From: a virus
Reading direction: 5' to 3' (one strand)
IMG/VR virus record: IMGVR_UViG_3300047440_000138
Coordinates: 1 to 43,041 of that record
DNA length: 43,041 nucleotides
The position numbers were made by a program, and so were the translations under genes. Of this stretch, positions 6,710-12,797 are shown one piece after another. Position 1 is the stretch's first letter. Each line of letters opens with the position of its first letter. The notes under the pieces are model-generated. The model worked only from the letters and a program-made list of their open reading frames with translations. It ran no database searches and had not been told where the DNA came from.

Positions 6710-7129
6710 GTGTTTAGGGGGTTTCTCGACGAGGCCGAATCACTCTATGGCCTGAAGAAAACAGTCGCCGAGCGGATCGGGATCGACGCTGCCCACTACA
6801 CGAAGGTGTACAAAGGCGAAGCCTACGCCCTGAACATCGAGAATTGTTTGCAGCTGGCGCGGCTCATCGCGCGCCGTCCCTCAGACGTGTTGCGCGCCGC
6901 CGGCAAGGGGGATCTTGCCGACCTGCTCGACGCGACGTACGGCGAGACGCGGTACGAGCCGATCCCTGGTGGGGCTAAGGGCGCGGAATTGTTACGGCGC
7001 TGGGCCGAGTTCGACGACGAACAACGGGACGCGCTGTTGACGGTACTGCGGGGGATGCCGAAGCAACCAACCGAAGCCCCGGCGCCGGCGGCACACAAGA
7101 AGGCCGCACGTACTGTTCGCCGAGCGTAA
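6710..7129 (+). CDS. Lysogeny repressor-like HTH protein
   Basis: The conserved part starts at about 6716 (FLDEAESLYGLKKTV) and includes an HTH-like region: VAERIGIDAAHYTKVYKGE. Further on are ENCLQLARLIARRPSDVLRA and a helix, FDDEQRDALLTVLRGMP, common near the C-terminus of phage repressors. A basic Ala/Lys tail follows. The gene is divergent from the Cro-like gene across the operator region. Start codons are ambiguous: GTG 6710, GTG 6686 or ATG 6620 are all in frame; I chose 6710 because it leaves both operators outside the gene. There is no protease domain, so induction would not be LexA-like. Confidence 0.65.
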   Translation: MFRGFLDEAESLYGLKKTVAERIGIDAAHYTKVYKGEAYALNIENCLQLARLIARRPSDVLRAAGKGDLADLLDATYGETRYEPIPGGAKGAELLRRWAEFDDEQRDALLTVLRGMPKQPTEAPAPAAHKKAARTVRRA

Positions 7130-7265
7130 GCATCGCGGTGCGTTGCTGCTCATTCATCGCGAGGAACATCCGCAAGAGCCGCTGAGCCGCCGACGCAGAC
7201 GGCAGAGCTTTCCGCACGACGGAGAGCGAAGGGCGAACGAAGGAGTCAGACGACGCGAGGCGCAT
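6975..7265 (-). CDS. Possible antisense small protein overlapping the repressor 3' end, 96 aa
   Basis: ATG 7265 has a GGAGGG ribosome site 9 bases upstream and lies 25 bases below a good minus-strand promoter (7290-7318). The first 40 residues contain LLRMFLAMNEQQRTAMLTL, which resembles the C-terminal helix of the repressor itself (LLRRWAEFDDEQRDALLTVL) and lies just beyond that gene's stop. The last 50 residues run antisense to the repressor and look like shadow translation. It may be a real short gene, a remnant of a repressor paralogue, or chance. Confidence 0.3.
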   Translation of the reverse strand: MRLASSDSFVRPSLSVVRKALPSASAAQRLLRMFLAMNEQQRTAMLTLGEQYVRPSCVPPAPGLRLVASASPAVPSTARPVVRRRTRPSAVTIPRP

Positions 7266-7289
7266 TGCGAACGGCCCTCCACCCAACGA

Positions 7290-7318
7290 GATATAGGCAA
7301 GCGGGGAAAGTGTAGCAA
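7290..7318 (-). promoter_or_regulatory. Predicted minus-strand promoter antisense to the repressor gene
   Basis: TTGCTA (-35, at 7318-7313) and TATATC (-10, at 7295-7290) are spaced by exactly 17 bases. Transcripts would run leftward through the 3' end of the repressor-like gene. It lies in the roughly 280-base gap (7130-7413) that has no plus-strand gene. It could drive the 96-aa ORF or an antisense RNA. Confidence 0.45.
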
Positions 7319-7413
7319 ACGTAAACGCCGATACCTCAACAATTTCACGGAAATCTTTCTACGTCCTTATTGACCTGCCATGTCATTCGCATCGAGTAGG
7401 AGCTGAATCGCCG

Positions 7414-7659
7414 ATGTCAGCCAAAGTCCTACGTATCGCCGGGTGGAATCCCCACATGGACGGCCTGAGCAATCCGCGCCCGCCGGCCGTGCCCGCCACG
7501 CTGAACATCACGCTGGAGGAGTACTACGCCGCCGCTGGTGCGATCGGCCTGCTGTCCGCGCAACTGCACGAACCCGATCCCGAGTGGGCGATGAAATGGT
7601 CCTTCGAATTTGGCGAGCGCATGGCGAAGGAAGCGCGGCGCCGGCGCAAACGTCGATGA
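7414..7659 (+). CDS. Hypothetical protein, 81 aa
   Basis: The product has an N-terminal Pro-rich segment, then a helical part (LNITLEEYYAAAGAIGLLSA, then PEWAMKWSFEFGERMAKEA) ending in a basic run of Arg/Lys. GGAG lies about 10 bases upstream of the ATG. Its stop overlaps the next gene as ATGA, so it heads the integrase operon. No family is recognised. Confidence 0.6.
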   Translation: MSAKVLRIAGWNPHMDGLSNPRPPAVPATLNITLEEYYAAAGAIGLLSAQLHEPDPEWAMKWSFEFGERMAKEARRRRKRR

Positions 7660-7832
7660 GAGCCACGATGACGAAGCTCCTAATCGGCGTCGCCATCGTC
7701 GCGGCGTTCCGATTCTTTTGGCTGGCTGATTCGGCACGGCATGAAGCGCCGTTCTCGCATGGACAGTGGAGACTGCTGGGCTTCTCCGCGATCACGGCGG
7801 CCGGCGCCGTGGGCTGGTGGGGCCGTCGCTGA
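7656..7832 (+). CDS. Small membrane protein, 58 aa
   Basis: Starts at ATG 7656, overlapping the previous stop. Two hydrophobic helices (about 7-22, LLIGVAIVAAFRFFWL, and about 39-55, LLGFSAITAAGAVGWW) suggest a two-pass membrane protein. Its stop overlaps the integrase ATG. Genes of this type near integrase often act in superinfection immunity, but that is inference. Confidence 0.6.
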   Translation: MRATMTKLLIGVAIVAAFRFFWLADSARHEAPFSHGQWRLLGFSAITAAGAVGWWGRR

Positions 7833-8896
7833 TGGGCCTGTTCACGCGTCCCGATTCGCCGTACTGGTGGTTGTGGTTGGAAACAACCCGCCAGAAGGAA
7901 CGCACCGATATTCGCATCGGCACCACGACCGATCAGCGCACCGACAGCCGACGACTGGCGAGCGATCGGTATCACCAGCGCATGAACGAGCTCGCGGCCA
8001 GGTTGTACAAACTGCCGTCCGCAATGCCGGCGATTCGCTTCCAGAAGTACGCCGACGACTACGCCCCGACGATCGCCTTGCACAAAGGCGCCGAGCGCGA
8101 ACGGGAAATCCTGAAGACCTTGACGGCGTTCTTCGGAAGCGATGTGTTGTCGACGATCGATCCCGATCGCGTCAAGCAGTTCATGGCCGCGCGCCGGGTG
8201 ACGGTCAGCGCCAGAACCGTCAACCGCGAAGTGGGGCTGCTCAAGTCGATGCTCCGCGACGCCGTGCCGAAGTACCTGAACACCTCGCCGCTCGCCGGCA
8301 TGAAATACCTGCCGACGACCAAACCACGCCGGCGATTGATGACCGAGGCCGAGGAACGCAAGCTGCTGGCGAAGGCGAACGTCTATGAAACCGCCTTACT
8401 CGTGCTCGGGATCGACGGGTTGATCCGCATGGGCGACCTACTCGACTTGAAACGGACAGACCGCCGCGGCGCCTGGTTGCACATTCGGGATCCGAAAGGC
8501 GGGGATTCGTACGACGTGGCGTTGTCGGCTCGAGCACGGCGCGCGCTGGATGACCTGCCGAAGAAACACGACTACTACTTCGCGGTCTACCGCGGCGCCG
8601 TCACCGCGCGCGATCGACGCAGCCGGATCCGCCGCGTCCTGAAACGCCTGTGCCAACGCGCCAAGGTGCCCTACGGACGCGCAAAGGGTGGGATCACGTT
8701 CCATTGGGCCACGAGGAAAACAGGTGCCACACGGCTCATCCTCGACCGCCAGGCGCCTGTTCCAGCCGTGCAACGGCAAGGCAACTGGAAGACGGCCGAT
8801 GTGCTGTTGAACATCTACGCCGAGGCCGACCGGAACGCCCAGCAACAGGCCGTCCGACTCCCGAGCCGTTCCCGTGGTAAGCGAAAGTCTGCGTAA
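7832..8896 (+). CDS. int: Tyrosine recombinase / phage integrase
   Basis: This 354-residue protein has the catalytic set of tyrosine recombinases: Arg199 (GLIRMGDLLDLK), His291-x-x-x-Arg295 (HWATR, matching box II HxxxR), Trp319 (GNW, replacing the common second His) and the nucleophile Tyr329 (NIYAEA). The N-terminal part holds the arm- and core-binding domains. ATG 7832 overlaps the previous stop as TGATG-type coupling; longer readings upstream are out-of-frame shadows. The stop lies about 25 bases before the tRNA-derived att core, the standard int-attP arrangement. It catalyses integration into a tRNA-Ala gene. Confidence 0.93.
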   Translation: MGLFTRPDSPYWWLWLETTRQKERTDIRIGTTTDQRTDSRRLASDRYHQRMNELAARLYKLPSAMPAIRFQKYADDYAPTIALHKGAEREREILKTLTAFFGSDVLSTIDPDRVKQFMAARRVTVSARTVNREVGLLKSMLRDAVPKYLNTSPLAGMKYLPTTKPRRRLMTEAEERKLLAKANVYETALLVLGIDGLIRMGDLLDLKRTDRRGAWLHIRDPKGGDSYDVALSARARRALDDLPKKHDYYFAVYRGAVTARDRRSRIRRVLKRLCQRAKVPYGRAKGGITFHWATRKTGATRLILDRQAPVPAVQRQGNWKTADVLLNIYAEADRNAQQQAVRLPSRSRGKRKSA

Positions 8897-8922
8897 ATGC
8901 TCAATGTTTCTCGTGCGCATCC

Positions 8923-8972
8923 CCGCCTTCGCAATGCGGAGGCCGCGGGTTCGATCCCCGCGCCGTCCACCA
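8923..8972 (+). other. attP: attP core: 3' half of a tRNA-Ala(CGC) gene
   Basis: Positions 8923-8972 fold as a tRNA 3' half. The anticodon arm is CCGCC / TGCGG around loop TTCGCAA (anticodon CGC at 8930-8932). A 5-base variable loop follows (8940-8944), then a T arm GCGGG-TTCGATC-CCCGC (8945-8961), acceptor strand GCCGTCC (8962-8968), discriminator A and encoded CCA (8970-8972). U70 in the acceptor would pair with G3, the identity mark of tRNA-Ala. There is no 5' half: upstream is the integrase stop. A phage restores the tRNA 3' end on integration, so this is attP and not a working tRNA. Confidence 0.8.
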
Positions 8973-9132
8973 ACGTTTCCGAGTGGAGGGACCGTCTGAT
9001 GTCCCGAGCACAACGCCCGTTCCAGTCCGTCAGAGTCCGACTTTCGCCGGTTTGTATTCCCGATCCATTCCCGGCCGGCGGATCCTGTCTCCTGAGCGAT
9101 ACACCGTCCTGTTCTGCTACGCCCAACGTTTC

Positions 9133-9138
9133 TATACT
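9133..9138 (+). promoter_or_regulatory. Possible -10 element before the TadG-like gene
   Basis: TATACT lies 9 bases before ATG 9147. No good -35 element is seen at 16-18 bases upstream, so the promoter is doubtful and the transcript would be nearly leaderless. The rest of the 174-base gap from 8973 to 9146 holds the right arm of attP; I see no gene in it. Confidence 0.25.
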
Positions 9139-9146
9139 GGTGAGCT

Positions 9147-10199
9147 ATGAAGTCTGAACGCGGAGCGATTCTCGTCCACGTCGCGATTGCCCTGGTCGCC
9201 TTGACGGCGTTCTCGGCCTTCGTGATCGACCAAGGCATGATGTACGTGGGCAAACGCCAAGCCCAGAACGCGGCCGACGCCGGGGCGTTGTCGGCTGCGA
9301 TTCACCTGATGGAGCAAGGCGACGATCTGGCCGGAGCCCGAGTCTCGGCCCAGACGTTCGCCCGGCAGAATGGGGTTATGGGCGAGTTGTTGGACCCGGC
9401 CGAAATATCGGTCGATCTGCCGATCCCCTGCCCGCCCGGCACAGGCACCAGCGGCATTTCCTGCGTCAAGGTCGATCTGCATCACATCCTCCCGACGTCG
9501 TTCGCCCGGCTCGTGGACATCAATTCCCAAGGGATCGCCGCGACCGCGACGGCGCAGCTCATCGGCGCCAATCAAGCCGACTGCCTTCGACCGTGGTTCG
9601 TGCTCGACAAACCGGCTCCAGGCTATACCACCGACGACATTGGCGACACGTTCGTGCTCGACAGCCGGATCACGCCGTCAGGCTTCGGCAAGATCGATGT
9701 CGGCTCAGGCGAAAACGACGTGGTGAACTCCGTCCATCATTGCGTCGACAATCCCGGCGACTTCGCGATCGGGGAAACCGTCCCGACCCAGACCGGCGCC
9801 GCTGGGAACCCGACCGCGAAAGCCGTCAACGACGTGATCGATTGGGATCCAACCGCCTATTACGACCCCATCACGAAAACGATCAAGGATAGCTGCGCGC
9901 CAAATTGCTACTGCAACGGTGACATCTGCCCCAATGCCGCGAAGGGCATGAGCCCGCGCGTCTTCGTGGCCCCGCTGTGTGACCCTGTGGCCGATACGGG
10001 GTGCGTCAGTGGCGGGAACGGCTCAACACACACCATCACGATCACGAAGTTCCTGTCGTTCTTCGTCACCTTCGCGCAAGCGCACGGCAACGACATCGAG
10101 ATACGAGCGATCCTCGTCGGTGGAGCGGGAGATTTAGGACCAGGGGAAGGGTCGCCCGTGGAATCGGCTTTCCTGAAGATCGTCCGACTCGTGCGGTGA
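9147..10199 (+). CDS. TadE/TadG-like Flp pilus-assembly protein
   Basis: The N-terminus (about residues 5-50) is the Tad pilus signature: RGAILVHVAIALVALTAFSA forms the membrane helix, then VIDQGMMYVGKRQAQNAADA and GALSAA. In hosts such proteins are minor pseudopilins of Tad/Flp pili. The remaining roughly 300 residues are extracellular-type, with a Cys-rich patch (CAPNCYCNGDIC, about 251-262). The gene is just right of attP and points away from the structural genes, the classic place for cargo picked up from a host. It could alter host pili, which many phages use as receptors, but this is inference. No other tad genes are present. Confidence 0.65.
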   Translation: MKSERGAILVHVAIALVALTAFSAFVIDQGMMYVGKRQAQNAADAGALSAAIHLMEQGDDLAGARVSAQTFARQNGVMGELLDPAEISVDLPIPCPPGTGTSGISCVKVDLHHILPTSFARLVDINSQGIAATATAQLIGANQADCLRPWFVLDKPAPGYTTDDIGDTFVLDSRITPSGFGKIDVGSGENDVVNSVHHCVDNPGDFAIGETVPTQTGAAGNPTAKAVNDVIDWDPTAYYDPITKTIKDSCAPNCYCNGDICPNAAKGMSPRVFVAPLCDPVADTGCVSGGNGSTHTITITKFLSFFVTFAQAHGNDIEIRAILVGGAGDLGPGEGSPVESAFLKIVRLVR

Positions 10200-10369
10200 A
10201 GCGCGTCGCGTGGGTCGTCGTCGCCCTGGTGCTGATCGGCGGTGCGTTTACCGCCAAGGAAATCTACCCGACGCAGAAATGGTGGATGCGCGCGGGGTAC
10301 GTCTGGTTATGGGACACCACCAACAGGATCACCGGGAACGACTTCCCGACGCCCGATCGCTTCAAGTAA
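10196..10369 (+). CDS. Small membrane protein coupled to the TadG-like gene, 57 aa
   Basis: GTG 10196 overlaps the TadG-like stop as GTGA. Residues about 4-20 (VAWVVVALVLIGGAFTA) form one transmembrane helix or uncleaved signal, and a Trp/Tyr-rich tail (MRAGYVWLWDTTN) follows. The coupling implies a joint role with the TadG-like protein. Function unknown. The 71 bases after it, up to the convergent gene end at 10441, hold only a short weak hairpin (10396-10411). Confidence 0.6.
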   Translation: MKRVAWVVVALVLIGGAFTAKEIYPTQKWWMRAGYVWLWDTTNRITGNDFPTPDRFK

Positions 10370-10440
10370 CTGAACAGGTCAGTCTGCCGACGCGCCCACT
10401 GGGGGGAGTGGACGTTAGATGAGCCGACAGGCCGACCCGA

Positions 10441-10656
10441 TCAGATCCTTACGTCCTTCGCCGTCACCACTACGCAGGACGGCGTAACCCAGCTATGCGC
10501 GCAGACTTTGCACTGAAAGTGACTGCCGCGTTCATCGGCCACTTTCCAGATGTGAACGCGTGGCCCCTTGTCGACTGTCGCTTCGAGATTGAACGCCCCG
10601 CACTTGGGACACTCTTCCTCTGGTAACGCCGCCATTCGCGTCCAACCGTCTTGCAT
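10441..10656 (-). CDS. Zinc-ribbon protein, 71 aa
   Basis: CPKC (about 17-20) and CKVC (about 49-52) are separated by a beta-rich spacer, a standard zinc ribbon. It is the last gene of the minus-strand late region before the convergent cargo genes. An overlapping 69-aa frame (10532-10741) begins with an acidic segment but then only shadows this gene, so this frame is preferred. Possibly a transcription or DNA-binding factor. Confidence 0.6.
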   Translation of the reverse strand: MQDGWTRMAALPEEECPKCGAFNLEATVDKGPRVHIWKVADERGSHFQCKVCAHSWVTPSCVVVTAKDVRI

Positions 10657-10685
10657 GGAAAGGTCCGTCCTCTAAGTCTGCGGGG

Positions 10686-10982
10686 TCAGGATCGCGATCG
10701 TCGAGCTCGCACCCGTCGAGCGTTTCGGCGTCGTTTTGCATGAGGCACCTCGAGCAGCCGATAGGCTGGAACCGAGACTACGCCGCCGTCGATCCGTCGA
10801 ATTTGTTTCGTCGTACGTTCCGCGAGGTTCGCCGCCACCAGCATCGAGACGCGCAATTCCGCTTGTTTCCGCCCACACCCGAACACGTCGGTCAATTCCT
10901 TCAGCGTGAACGCGTCGGTGTCTGGGAGAGCCGAGGTTTTCGCGGCTTCTAGGGCCGACAGCCAATCGTCACGGGTGATCAT
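10686..10982 (-). CDS. Winged-helix-like DNA-binding protein, 98 aa
   Basis: Starts at ATG 10982, overlapping the phosphoesterase stop as ATGA. FTLKELTDVFGCGRKQAELR with MLVAANLAERTTKQIRR reads as a winged HTH (about 22-60), followed by a strongly basic tail (AKRRRNARRVRARRSRS). It may regulate late or lysogenic genes. Longer upstream readings are out-of-frame overlap with the phosphoesterase. Confidence 0.6.
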   Translation of the reverse strand: MITRDDWLSALEAAKTSALPDTDAFTLKELTDVFGCGRKQAELRVSMLVAANLAERTTKQIRRIDGGVVSVPAYRLLEVPHAKRRRNARRVRARRSRS

Positions 10983-11827
10983 TCCTCCACACTCCGATCG
11001 ATCGACCACACCCGCCGGCGGTAGTAGAACTCTTCGTCGCCTTGTCGAATCAAGATGCCGCCGAACTGCGGTTCGCTGATGCGCGCCCCTGGAATCTTCC
11101 AGACGTACGGCGTCTTCAACTGCCACGCCGGAGTCACAATCGCCGCGGCATAGCCTTTCGCGGAATTCAGGTCGACCGCGATACTGCGGTGCCGATGCGA
11201 CCGCACGATAAAATCTGGCGGTTCGCGGTGCCAGCGCGCCGCCTCGACGTATTCGGCCGTGAGCTCCGCATTGACCGCCGAGGCTTCATGGGCCGCACTG
11301 CCAGTCGTCCCGACGTGATGCAGTAAATGCACCAAACAGGAACCCACCCGTTTCCAGAGGTCGAATCGCGCGTGCTGCCCTTCCTCGTTCGGCTTCGCGC
11401 CGAGGGATCGGGCTAGTCGTTCTTCGTTCTCGCCGGACTGTCCGACGTGCGCTTCGGTCCCGCGAATGTGGTAATAGGTGCCGCCAGAGTCCTTGCACTG
11501 CTTGACGATCGGCCGCAACACCAGTTCCGCGATCCGCGACTGGTCTTCAAGGTTGTGACTGATCTGCGTCGTGGAATTATGGTGTCGGCCGTCCACGGCG
11601 TCGCCGTTGTGGACGACATCGAACGGCTCGCCTTTCGTTACCTCCGGCACCCAGGTGTCCCAGAACTCGCGCCAGAGCGCATACATTTGCCCCTGCGCTT
11701 TCGAGATCCGATACGAGCCGCCGCCATCGAGCGGAATGACGCCGGGAGGTGCCAGTCCCAGCCGGCACCCGCAGTGTGTGTCAGAGACGACGATCAGATT
11801 CTTAACGCGCCGATCACGCTTCGCCAC
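10979..11827 (-). CDS. Calcineurin-like metallophosphoesterase
   Basis: The metal-binding motifs are in order: SDTHCG (about 15-20), NGDAVDG (about 74-80), GTEAH in place of the usual GNHD/E (about 123-127), and a late RSHRH (about 209-213). The protein is 282 residues, starting at GTG 11827 just after the upstream stop. Such enzymes hydrolyse phosphodiesters (nucleotides, nucleic acids or phospholipids); the substrate is not evident. The GTEAH variant still offers a His and an acid. It lies below the lysis genes, an odd place for a DNA-processing enzyme, so a role in host takeover or lysogenic conversion is possible. Confidence 0.8.
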   Translation of the reverse strand: MAKRDRRVKNLIVVSDTHCGCRLGLAPPGVIPLDGGGSYRISKAQGQMYALWREFWDTWVPEVTKGEPFDVVHNGDAVDGRHHNSTTQISHNLEDQSRIAELVLRPIVKQCKDSGGTYYHIRGTEAHVGQSGENEERLARSLGAKPNEEGQHARFDLWKRVGSCLVHLLHHVGTTGSAAHEASAVNAELTAEYVEAARWHREPPDFIVRSHRHRSIAVDLNSAKGYAAAIVTPAWQLKTPYVWKIPGARISEPQFGGILIRQGDEEFYYRRRVWSIDRSVEE

Positions 11828-11998
11828 TTAGCTGCGCCGGGCGATCCGGCTGTCCACGTCGAGCATGATGCCCGCGAGCACCTGATCGTCGTCGGCTTTC
11901 GAGGCGAAGTATTCCTTCACCTTGTCGTAGGTCGTCACGCCGAGTTGCAAGAGCATGATCGCGACGTTCACTTCGTTCTGGAGTTGGGTGATGTCCAT
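11828..11998 (-). CDS. Small helical hypothetical protein, 56 aa
   Basis: The product starts MDITQLQNEVNVAIMLLQLG and continues with a helical, acidic C-terminus. ATG 11998 shares one base with the stop of the lipoprotein gene (TAATG). It fills the space before the phosphoesterase. No family is recognised. Confidence 0.55.
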   Translation of the reverse strand: MDITQLQNEVNVAIMLLQLGVTTYDKVKEYFASKADDDQVLAGIMLDVDSRIARRS

Positions 11999-12420
11999 TA
12001 GTTCCCCGCAATCTTCGACAGCAGCGCGATCGCCGCATCGAGGGCTATGTTGACTTTCGAGGTGACGCCGGACGTGGCATCAGAGGCCGGCAGCGCCAGC
12101 GCGATCGCCTGCACCGAGCGCAGGGTCTGAATCAGATCCGGCAACGTCTTCGGCACGGTGCCGCTTTTCGGTGTGGCCTGAATCGCCGCTGTGACGGCTT
12201 TCACATCCAGCAGCGCCGCTTTGATCTTCGGGTTCAGCGCATCGCATTGCGCCTGAGAGATCGCTTTGGCCGCGCAGGCCGCGAACTCGGCATCGTCCAC
12301 GGCGGCGACGGCCGATGCCACTGTGTAATCGACTTGAACGGCCAGATGGCGGGCTTTCGCGCAGCCCGCGCCCAGCATGAAGGCGAGTAGAACAGCCAGT
12401 GATAAGGTGACACGTTTCAT
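11998..12420 (-). CDS. Small secreted lipoprotein, 140 aa
   Basis: ATG 12420 has an AAAGGAG site 7 bases upstream. The N-terminus (KRVTLSLAVLLAFMLGAGC) is a lipoprotein signal peptide with lipobox LGAGC (Cys at about 19). The mature part is helical and Ala-rich, with two further Cys (AACAAKAISQAQCDALNP). Its place near lysis genes suggests an outer-membrane spanin-like or cell-envelope role, but it is longer than typical Rz1 and not Pro-rich. Confidence 0.65.
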   Translation of the reverse strand: MKRVTLSLAVLLAFMLGAGCAKARHLAVQVDYTVASAVAAVDDAEFAACAAKAISQAQCDALNPKIKAALLDVKAVTAAIQATPKSGTVPKTLPDLIQTLRSVQAIALALPASDATSGVTSKVNIALDAAIALLSKIAGN

Positions 12421-12432
12421 AGACACACTCCT

Positions 12433-12666
12433 TTACCCGACGATTTTTCCGTACGCGGTGATGCCGACTGCGGTCGTGACGCCGCCCTGTACCCAGCGCA
12501 GCGTGGCCGTGTTCCAGTCGAATTGCTTGAACTCGTTCCAGCGGTGAAAGCCGAGGAACACGTGATAGTCCACGACGGCCCCGCCGACCGCGCCCGCGAT
12601 GAACGCCTTCACGAGCGGGAATTGCAGAAACAGGTGGAGTGCGTGGAGCAGCCCAATCAGGCCCAT
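12433..12666 (-). CDS. Small membrane protein, possible holin, 77 aa
   Basis: Starting at ATG 12666, two hydrophobic helices are seen (about 2-30, GLIGLLHALHLFLQFPLVKA into FIAGAVGGAVV, and about 58-72, VQGGVTTAVGITAYG). The start overlaps the preceding 46-aa gene. Size and topology fit a class II holin or a membrane accessory, but it is separated from the lysozyme by a terminator and a glycosidase-like gene. The longer reading from 12828 only shadows the preceding gene. Confidence 0.55.
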   Translation of the reverse strand: MGLIGLLHALHLFLQFPLVKAFIAGAVGGAVVDYHVFLGFHRWNEFKQFDWNTATLRWVQGGVTTAVGITAYGKIVG

Positions 12667-12797
12667 GAATGCTTCCCCTTGTGTCCAGCCTTTCGATCGC
12701 AGCGCGTCATCGCGCCAGGCGGCGTGAGTTTTTGCTTCCAACAGAGCTGCACCTTCGGCCCCGGCACGTCGGGCACCTTCACAATGCGTTTCGTCAT
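12657..12797 (-). CDS. Small phage protein with CxR..GHxGxHSW motif, 46 aa
   Basis: Starts at ATG 12797 (ATGA overlap with the glycosidase-like gene). The product ends in MTRCDRKAGHKGKHSWA, a Cys/His pattern common to many short phage proteins and probably metal-binding together with an upstream Cys (QLCWKQ). Its stop overlaps the next gene by 10 bases. Role unknown. Confidence 0.6.
   Translation of the reverse strand: MTKRIVKVPDVPGPKVQLCWKQKLTPPGAMTRCDRKAGHKGKHSWA

Noticed and set aside
8897-8972. Functional tRNA-Ala gene
   Set aside because: Only the 3' half folds. The expected D arm and 5' acceptor strand are replaced by integrase sequence, so it is an attachment site.
8438-9253. Minus-strand 271-codon ORF across integrase and attP
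   Set aside because: It covers the integrase active-site region and the att core in antisense, with no motif or ribosome site.
10396-10411. Terminator between the convergent cargo and late genes
   Set aside because: CCACT/AGTGG is only a 5-bp stem with no T run on either strand.
10532-10741. 69-codon acidic ORF overlapping the zinc ribbon
   Set aside because: Only the first 30 residues look plausible; the remainder is an out-of-frame reading of the zinc-ribbon gene.
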